From contig NW_022145562.1 in NCBI RefSeq assembly GCF_000002235.5, positions 820,001-884,000 on the forward strand: 64,000 nucleotides of DNA, read 5' to 3'. The position numbers were made by a program, and so were the translations under genes. Numbering within the stretch: the stretch's first letter is position 1; each line of letters begins with the position of its first letter. The notes under the pieces are model-generated. The model was not told the DNA's origin, made no database searches, and saw only the letters and a list, made by a program, of their open reading frames with translations. This DNA is from Strongylocentrotus purpuratus (lineage: Eukaryota; Echinodermata; Echinoidea; Camarodonta; Strongylocentrotidae). Below, in pieces: positions 56,960 to 64,000 of this stretch.

Positions 56960-58128
56960 AGTATCAGAAATATACAGTGGCTCATGAATGTGCTTATCAT
57001 TTAAATTAAACGTTCTTTATACCTCACGAAATTAATCTGTTCTGGTGCTTTTAGAAGTATGTACACCAAACAAACCCTTTATATAGCGAAAAACAACAGT
57101 TTGCTGTAGCAAAGTACTGTACAATGACATCATTAGTGCATGCAGGCAGGGAGGTCCCTGGTGCATGTATTCACAAACCTGTATTACACATGTATGCTTA
57201 TAGGGAACCATTGATGTACGCAGCATACCGGTATAAATACCTTTAGGCAGTGCTTCTTGTCATGTCTGAATATTGTGAAATATCATGAAATATGAAAACT
57301 GCAGCTCTTCAATTTGTCAATGCCATTAGCGCCATACAGCTTCGAACCCCCATTGAAAAATTATTTGCAAATATGTTTGCACAGAAAAATTTGAATTTGA
57401 AGTCTTTTACTATCTTTGGTTTCGTTTGCTAAAGGTATATGCACTACCTTTAGTTAAAAAAAAACACTAGTAGGACCTAAGTGATTGCTTGCATAAATGT
57501 GTCTAAGATGGGTCAGACGAGATGTTTCTACTGTTTCTTATATAATAATACAAGAAACCGTATAAATGATTATACAGCCAATCAGAGCTCGTTATATTTC
57601 GCGCCTTCTGTTCCTTTAGTTTTCATTTATATTGTTCGATTTCGGCTTTCTGTTCATTTTTGCGATTTACCCTGATGAGTGCAAGACGAAAAGCTTTAGT
57701 ATGTCTCTTTTCAACGCGATTCTCCGATTTTGTAGTACCAATCATCTTCATAAGGGCGTACGGGGTATATTTAGGCCCTAAGCCTGTTTTCTACATTATC
57801 CCGAAAACTAACATTCGTCATGTATTACATTTTGTATGTTTAATAAATAACCACTGTGACAGAACAGATTGATTGAAGAGTACCTGGGTTGGGGAATTCG
57901 CGGATCTAAAATAAATAGCGCAGAGGATGTAGCCGGCATAGCGGGAGTTGAGCGGTACAATCAGGGGTTTTACCCTCTCGCGTGTTGGCGAAATATAAAA
58001 TACACTATATTATGTATCGAGAAGAGAGTCAGATGACGCAATATAATGTTATACCATTTTAGGGACAATCGTCTGAATTCTGGAGAAAAAAAAGCTTAAA
58101 ACCTGCATGCCAACTTTAATTCTGTCTG
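56960..58128. other. No supported gene; isolated CCAAT motif
   Basis: Contains CCAATCAGAGCTCG at 57578-57591, the same phrase that opens the promoter block at 58137, followed by TTATATTTCGCGCC. Also holds GATGAGTGCAAGACGAAAA (57674) shared with 48400-48430 on the - strand. Otherwise AT-rich. Confidence 0.45.
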
Positions 58129-58342
58129 TACTTTGTCCAATCAGAGCTCGCTCTTAGTATACGGCCATCGAATCAAAAGGGATGGAGCGAATACCCTCCC
58201 ACTTTGTGATGATCGTGTGCTTGACTTACCGATTTCCCAATATGTCACGCTAGGAAATTCGCCCGTCATCCAATCAGAGACTTCATCCTTGATCACGTGC
58301 ATTGCCATCGTCCATTCAGGATATCAAACGGGGAGCATTGTG
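58129..58342 (+). promoter_or_regulatory. CCAAT/E-box block, copy B, upstream of the EF-hand gene
   Basis: Holds CCAATCAGA at 58137 and 58270 and CACGTG at 58294-58299, and matches 281-497 in inverse. A third CCAATCAGA (58344) follows at once. Three identical NF-Y-type motifs plus an E-box are promoter-like. Confidence 0.55.
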
Positions 58343-58343
58343 A

Positions 58344-58373
58344 CCAATCAGAACTTTATATAACTGCCACGTG
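58344..58373 (+). promoter_or_regulatory. Proposed core promoter (CCAAT, TATATAA, CACGTG)
   Basis: CCAAT at 58344-58348, TATATAA at 58357-58363 and CACGTG at 58368-58373. The CCAAT to TATA distance is unusually short. Initiation would be expected near 58390. No transcript evidence is available here. Confidence 0.4.
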
Positions 58374-58389
58374 TACGCTTTTTGTTTTT

Positions 58390-58635
58390 TTAAATGACAC
58401 TTATCAAACGACATTATTTTGGCTCGGTTCCAGCTATACCACTCCTAACTTGTGCACTAATCTTTTGAAAAAATCATCTATTTTTTTGGCGAGAAAAGAG
58501 TATATTAGATCGAGCCACTCACGATTATTCCAATAGCTGCTTTTTGTTGTTTATCTTACGACCGTCTGCTTCAAAATTTCTCAAGATCTCCTCCTCTGTC
58601 GTTCACTTTGGACCATCGCAGAACTAAATACCACC
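58390..58635 (+). other. Proposed non-coding first exon of the EF-hand gene
   Basis: Ends at a consensus donor (ACCACCG|GTGAGTAG, 58636). The matching acceptor is a CT-rich tract ending GGCAAAGTAG at 59646, two bases before the start codon of the EF-hand gene. The start is inferred from the TATA position. Confidence 0.4.
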
Positions 58636-58759
58636 GGTGAGTAGATCAGTTCAGTTTAGTTCAAGTCATAGAGTTTTACTTATTCACTACTTGACAGATT
58701 TCCCTGAATTTCATAACCTTTTCTGTTTAATTATAATGTACAGGCTATATATTTTTTAA

Positions 58760-58905
58760 GGTATCATGGTCGAGTGGATCGAGGACCCCGCTCTCAAACA
58801 GAGGGCCCGAGGTTCGAGCCTCCAGCATGTCCGTCAGCAAGGCATTTTATCGACACTGCTGCCTTTTAACCTAAGAGAAAAGTAGGGACATATAGTAGGA
58901 TGGGA
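58760..58905 (+). mobile_element. tRNA-derived SINE (head)
   Basis: GGTATCATGGTCGAGTGGAT (A-box) and CCCGAGGTTCGAGCCTCCAG (B-box GGTTCGAGCC) outline a tRNA-like head, followed by CGTCAGCAAGGCATTTTATC. It lies in the proposed first intron of the EF-hand gene. Confidence 0.65.
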
Positions 58906-59519
58906 TAACGTGGGACTGAATTTGTCATGGCAAGTGAATACCCCCACTGGGAGTGGAGACGGTGCACACATTGTGTGTCGGCTTGAAATATATATAGTGA
59001 CTAGTTTACACTTTTTCTACTTTCCTTCTTCATTTCTTATCCCTATTTCCTGTATTATCTACATGTACATATTTTGTTTGTTATTTTCTTGTTCCCCCTA
59101 TGACATCAATTAAACATTTTAACGGGTTGATAATGTTAACTTAATAATTAAGAGAACCTGCTCACGACAAGCTATTGCTTTTAAATAGGTTCCCTTGTCA
59201 TGTTCTATTCTCACATAGGCCTATGTAGTGCATTATGCAACTTTTGAGGAGATAAAAGTTGATTTTGTCAGTTGAATCTTGTACATAATATATTTTCATT
59301 TGTCTTGTATTGATTTGAAAATAAAATAAACGAAATGGAATACAAAAAATTGTATCCATATTTTCGGGCAAGAGCCGGACAAATTTTGGTTGATAATCAA
59401 TCAATATTGGGAACAGATTCTGGCAATATCTGATATCCCATATACGCATAGTAACGCCCAATAACTATTTTCTGTAATGATCAGATAACACGTGTTCGAT
59501 CATTATGGTCTCGCTTTTA

Positions 59520-59545
59520 ATCTCTCTCTCTCTCTCTCTCTCTAT
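59520..59545. repeat. (TC)n tract
   Basis: Short CT dinucleotide run. It lies about 100 bp upstream of the acceptor of the first coding exon. Confidence 0.9.
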
Positions 59546-59648
59546 CGATCTTTCATTCCCCTCTTCCTCATCCTTCTCTCCTTTTTTACTTTCTGTATCC
59601 TATACCTCATTCTTCCCTCCCTCTCTCTCTCTTCATGGCAAAGTAGAA

Positions 59649-59818
59649 ATGGGTCGTTTCACAGCGCTTCTCCTTGCTCAGCTGATTGCCACCTCACTTG
59701 CGTGTTTCTCTATCCCTACAAGTAACTCCGGTCGCCCTTTTGGCGTAGACCTAGGCCCCAACTCGGAGATGTACCCATTCTACGAAAATGGCGGCGTTGG
59801 TATCGGGTTTGAATGGCG
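59649..59818 (+). CDS. EF-hand gene, coding exon 1
   Basis: Start codon two bases after a CT-rich acceptor. Donor is GCG|GTACGT. Codes for the signal peptide and the Gly/Pro-rich segment, ending in the first two bases of Arg57. Confidence 0.85.
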
Positions 59819-59856
59819 GTACGTCACGTGACACATTATAACTGTCTTCTGTTCCT

Positions 59857-59897
<41 letters not shown>

Positions 59898-61332
59898 CTC
59901 TTTCTATTTCTCTCTCCCTTCCTTACACCAATTAAAGATATAGTTGAGTTCTGGTCATGCGATTGCATTGTGAAAGAAACGGTATGGAATCGATCAGAAA
60001 AAGTTGATCATGTAACATTTAAGTATTGATGTGTACTTGAAGGTTCTGGAGTCATCAAAATAATAAAAAAGTAGGCTCAGTCTTGGTAAAGTAACCAGCA
60101 CTGTACACAGGATTATGTATATAGGACTACACAAACATGTGGCATTAAAATCGGGCCTCATTTTCAAGCTGTTACTTTGGATATATAAATCAACATGATT
60201 AATAATAATAATAGAATTATGTTGTGCCAAACTTATTAATAATCTCTTATCACAGCTCAAAACGTTGATATAATTTCCTTTGTTTTGTTTCCAAAAAATA
60301 GCTTTAGACGCAGCATCGAAAATGAGAACGCGCACGATATCGACATCGGCAGGAAACTCTTCGAAGTACTCGACATCAACGGTGACGACCAGCTTGATGT
60401 TAAAGAATGGTTCGATGAAGGAGGTAAAGTCAGATCATTTTCTGACATGCTCGGCGATCACGACAATAACTGTAAGTGGTAGATATATATTTTTTAAAAT
60501 TTCATGAGTAATGTATTCCGACTCTCGACTAATTATATTTTTCGGAAGGAGGGCAAAGACAGAGACATTGAGAGGGAGAGAGAGAGAGAGAGAGGGGGGG
60601 GGGGGGGGAAGCGCGCGCGAGAGAGAGAGATACATTTGAGACATCCAGACGATAATGGAGTGAAAGATGTGAAAATTCGCAGACGAAAGAAAATGCCCTA
60701 CCTGTATTTTTGCCCCCCCCCCCCCCTCCCACTAGGTGCTATTTAGTGTACGCATATGCGTGTTCTCAGCACCCCTCCTCCTTCGGTTTTAGTCCGGTGT
60801 GTAAAGTCAATACGGGTAGACCTTTTTATTTTGTTATGCGAGCCTTTGCAGCACCCCCTCCCCTTTCCGCATAAGTATGGTGTGTAAAGTCAATACGGGT
60901 AGACCTTTTTCTCTTGTTACGAGCCGGAGATTTTGGGAACACGCATGCGGTCCTTCCGTTCCCGGAGTGGAGGGGGGGGGGGGTATTTTGCTCTGTAAAG
61001 TAATTTCGAATAGAGAGTGTCACTGAATTACGGTACCACCAGCTAGATCGCTGTTAGTTAGCGAAAATATATAATAGAGGTAATCATCTCCAGGGGCGGA
61101 TCAAAGAATTTCTTCCCGGAGAGGGGGGGGGGGGGGGGTGGGGGGCACACGGGGGGTAAGAGGACATATATATATATTTGTTTTGATCTCCCCAAAAAAT
61201 CGCAACGACTCAGCCAGACGCTGAATAAGCGGGGGGGGGGGAGGGGTAAGAGGACATATATATATATATATTTGTGCTCCCCCAAAAAAATCGCAACGAC
61301 TCAGCCAGCCGCTGAATAAGCGGGGTGGTGGG

Positions 61333-61382
<50 letters not shown>

Positions 61383-61487
61383 AAGGGGACAAATATTTTT
61401 TTTTTTTTTTGCTCCCAAAAATTTGAAAATCGCGCCGGCCGCAAATTCGCTCGATGGGGGTATGGGGGGGGGGGTGGGTAAGAGGAC

Positions 61488-61551
<64 letters not shown>

Positions 61552-62053
61552 TTTTTTTTTTTTTTTGGGGGGGGGGGGGTCCAAAAATCGCAACGGGGGT
61601 GTGGGGGGGGGGGGGGGTTAGAGGACATATATTTTTTGTCTGGGTCCCACAACAATTTCAACGACTCAGCCAGCCGCTGAATAAGCGGGGGGGGGGGGGG
61701 ATAAGAGGGCAAATTTATATATTTTTTTGCTCCCGAAAATGTGAAAAACGCTCAGTGTGGGGGGGGGGGGGGGGGGGGTAGTGCGCACTAATTTTGTTTT
61801 GTTTTTGTCGGGGGGGGGGGGGCGGGGGGGGGCACGTGCCCCCTGGATCTGTCCCTAATCTCTCTCACTTATTATTATCGATCTTACCATTCACAGGCTC
61901 TTTTTTGTTCACGCATCTCTCTTGTTCAATCCTTTCTCTCCATGCATCCTCGCAGCTGATGAGATGATCTCGCTTGAAGAGTTCCTCGCCATTCCTGTCG
62001 ATCCCGCTGTCATCGCGGCCATTGACCAGATGATGAGGAGTGACCAAAACTAA
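59649..62053 (+). CDS. Secreted two-EF-hand calcium-binding protein, 3 coding exons, 145 aa
   Basis: Spliced from 59649-59818, 60302-60471 and 61956-62053. All introns are GT-AG and the frame is continuous (phase 2, then phase 1). Residues 1-~19 (MGRFTALLLAQLIATSLAC) form a signal peptide, so the product should be secreted or lumenal. Residues 20-60 are Gly/Pro-rich with no domain. EF-hand loop 1 is DINGDDQLDVKE (81-92), with ligands D81, N83, D85, D89 and E92. Loop 2 is DNNSDEMISLEE (111-122), with D111, N113, D115, S119 and E122. Both have an acidic residue where Gly is usual at position 6. The loops are only 30 residues apart, shorter than the ~36 of calmodulin. Intron 2 splits loop 2. No homologue is named: it could be an extracellular-matrix, biomineral or ER calcium binder. 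Repeats fill both introns. The function beyond Ca2+ binding is inference. Confidence 0.88.
59857..59894. repeat. (TC)n microsatellite in intron 1
   Basis: About 38 bp of uninterrupted CT repeat. Confidence 0.95.
59932..60215 (+). mobile_element. TTAA MITE family, left-end copy in intron 1
   Basis: Starts at TTAA (59932-59935), then AGATATAGTTGAGTTCTGGT, and follows the order of 1185-1568 and 14214-14480. Ends in (AAT)n, without the family's right TIR. Confidence 0.75.
60302..60471 (+). CDS. EF-hand gene, coding exon 2
   Basis: Acceptor CCAAAAAATAG, with a purine-rich last 10 bases that make it weak. Donor AACT|GTAAGT is strong. Codes for residues 57-114 including the whole first EF-hand. 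Confidence 0.85.
61093..61856. mobile_element. G-tract element in intron 2
   Basis: From CAGGGGCGGATCAAAGAATT to CCCCTGGATCTGTCCCT. Repeated modules of AACGACTCAGCCAGCCGCTG and AATAAGCGGGG, separated by G runs of up to about 60 bases and TTTGCTCCCxAAAA. An (ATTT)n tract occupies 61492-61552. Confidence 0.75.
61956..62053 (+). CDS. EF-hand gene, coding exon 3
   Basis: Acceptor CATCCTCGCAG after CTTTCTCTCC is strong. Completes Ser114 and the second EF-hand, then AIPVDPAVIAAIDQMMRSDQ, N and TAA. Confidence 0.87.
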
Positions 62054-63344
62054 AACCAGTGACGTAATAATGGTCGACGCCGACCCCTTCACTCGGTTGG
62101 AATGTTTATTTGTATTGTTCCTTTTACTATCATTATGTCATGCGCAGTTGAGTATATACATATAGAAACTGCGCATTATAAATTTACAATTATTATTATT
62201 ATTATTAAACGCTCTAGTATATCCTTATTACAGGGGCGGGAATTTATTTCTGTGCGTAGTCAGTTTGTGCGTTGTAGTGCGTAGTAGGGCAGGGGTGGGG
62301 CTTAAGGGGTGAGCCATATATAGTATATACCATGGCGATGAATAAGGAGAATTACAGTAAGATGTAATTAAAATGTACATGTAGATTGCCAAATGAATTG
62401 AAGGTACTATGTCCCATTTGCAGGCCTAAACAACAAAAATGAAAAGTTATATTCCAATGGCGTTTGAAAGATAATACTATTTTAGGAATTCCTTCAAAAC
62501 AAAAGGGTTGAAAATGTCTTTTTGTGGGAAAATAACGACCATTAGTTGACGAATCGACTTCAGTAATTTAAATCACTTTAGGAAATAGTTTGATTTTTAT
62601 ACCCTTGTACCGAATGGTCCTATGTTTTGTGTTGGGCAAATATTCAATAAGTTTAATTTTGGCCTTTACCAGAAGTGGGTTATGTAGGTTACCTTAAGAG
62701 CTCATTTGATGGATGGCATTACCAAAGAAAAAAGGAAGTTATTCAGTCAATCAATAGTGTCTGACAGTGACGTCTAGAAAGTAAATTGCTTTCCTTGCCT
62801 AATTTGAATACTAAGACACTGCTAATGTCTAAATTTAACAAATCGGACATACGTGACATATTCATAATTCCTGCAAAGTTATAAAGACTTTGATGTTGGC
62901 TGCAGAAGGGACACAGTACCTTTAAGAGAACAATAACTTCTTCTTGATGTCGTACCTGTATGACTTGTTTAGAAATCTCCTTTTTAGTCACGATGTTTTA
63001 TTTTATTTCAGAGGGGGGCGGGTGTATGCGGATTAACTCTAAATTGAAGTCATGTATTTTCACACTCTATGCTTGCATTGTTTGATATATAATAATGCAA
63101 TATGGCATTTTACATTTAAGACTTCTATAAAAATGCATTTCAGAAATATTTCATGTCGATATTAAGCCAAATCAATTTGAATATGGTTTGTACTGCAACT
63201 AATGAAACTTTGCAAAAAGATATACACCTTAAATATGGTCCTGATAACAATTAATAAACTTTGGAATATCATTTACTTACGCTATGTGTCTTTAATCATT
63301 CTGCATTAACTTAAATCAACTGTATTTATTTACTACATTACGAA
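62054..63344 (+). other. 3' UTR / downstream region of the EF-hand gene
   Basis: No further coding sequence. A first AATAAA lies at 63253-63258, about 1.2 kb after the stop. A nearer signal is not obvious. A short (TTA)n run occurs at about 62190-62205. Confidence 0.35.
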
Positions 63345-63349
63345 CTAGA

Positions 63350-63350
63350 G

Positions 63351-63381
<31 letters not shown>

Positions 63382-63445
63382 CATGTGCGTGTGTTCGTGT
63401 GTGTATATGTGTGCGTATGCGCGTGCACGTGTGTGGGTGTGAGAG
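63350..63445. repeat. (TG)n-rich microsatellite
   Basis: About 95 bp of GT/GTAT/GCGT dinucleotide-type repeat, ending in GAGAGAGAG. Confidence 0.95.
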
Positions 63446-64000
63446 AGAGAACTCGCTCGCATATGTGTATGTTATTGGTATCCGAAGTGCACTGTAGATT
63501 CTGGTAAGGGGGAGGAGGGAGTGAAGGTCTTTCTATAAAGTGCCCCTTATATTGGTACCCTAACATAGCTAATCAATTTAAAATCATCGGATAAAGATGA
63601 AATATATGATTTATCAGCTTAAAGCCTCTAAGGCTTCGGGAGCCCCACAAATTTGATGGCAATATTCCAAATAAATTGCATAGTGAGGTGGAAGTGTTTG
63701 TTGAAGACAAATATTGGTGTTGATAACAGAATTTCAATTTGCTGTTGTACGCAGAAAAATCAAATTTTGTGTTCTTTCATCAGTATTTGTCTTTAAACAT
63801 ATTTTCCGCAACAACACGTCATTGTGCACTTAATGTAAGAATGTTGCCGTCAAAAGGAACTCGTTAGAAGTCTTTGATTTTAATTGATGAATCATGATTA
63901 TGTTAAATGGCTGTTAAGTTTTCCTCTCCTGAAGTTGAATAATAGGCAAACGAGAGGTAAATGGAATGGGAATTGGAAAAAGTCAGCAGTGATCTAGTAT
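63446..64000. other. No gene seen
   Basis: AT-rich sequence with no long frame or repeat recognised. Confidence 0.5.

Overview
This is a eukaryotic, intron-containing, AT-rich and very repeat-dense window, most likely from a marine invertebrate. I lean towards an echinoderm. The reasons are Tx1/L1-like and CR1/Jockey-like LINEs, several tRNA-derived SINEs, many TIR elements, and a histone-type RNA hairpin followed by the CAAGAAAGA box known from sea-urchin histone genes. The species is inference, not something the sequence proves.

The one convincing complete gene is at the right end on the + strand. It has three coding exons (59649-59818, 60302-60471, 61956-62053) and encodes a 145-residue protein with a signal peptide and two canonical EF-hand loops. 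A CCAAT/TATA promoter and a non-coding first exon are proposed at 58129-58635. The CCAAT-rich upstream block (58129-58342) recurs inverted at 281-497, about 58 kb away. On the - strand between 22 and 34 kb there are isolated exon-like segments with good splice sites (22294-22386, 28907-29039, 31226-31353, and duplicated exons at 32790-32887 and 33437-33534). They suggest one or two further genes that I cannot identify.

The rest is largely mobile-element sediment. At 3.6-7.4 kb a Tx1/L1-like LINE is split by a solo LTR, which is split by a Mutator-like TIR element. At 9.7-15.3 kb there are foldbacks, a hAT-like 1.8 kb inverted-repeat element and a SINE split by a small TIR element. At 15.5-19.3 kb there are LINE-associated monomers, polypyrimidine tracts and a ~240 bp tandem array. 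At 37-40 kb two copies of one LINE endonuclease region lie beside the same monomer repeat. At 41-47 kb and 51-52 kb there are complex elements. At 54-57 kb there is a dead CR1/Jockey-like LINE and a mariner-like inverted-repeat element.

The most unusual theme is a set of elements whose interiors are saturated with degenerate copies of one short, mostly palindromic word that differs per element: TCACGTGA (40966-45109), TGGGCCCA (41581-43304), CCAGTTGG (about 42064-43930), GTACGATTT/GCACG (46183-47080) and CGGCGACCG (51415-52242). Weaker cases are ACCATGGTAACG (10850-11060) and GGGGCACCTAT (52870-53115).
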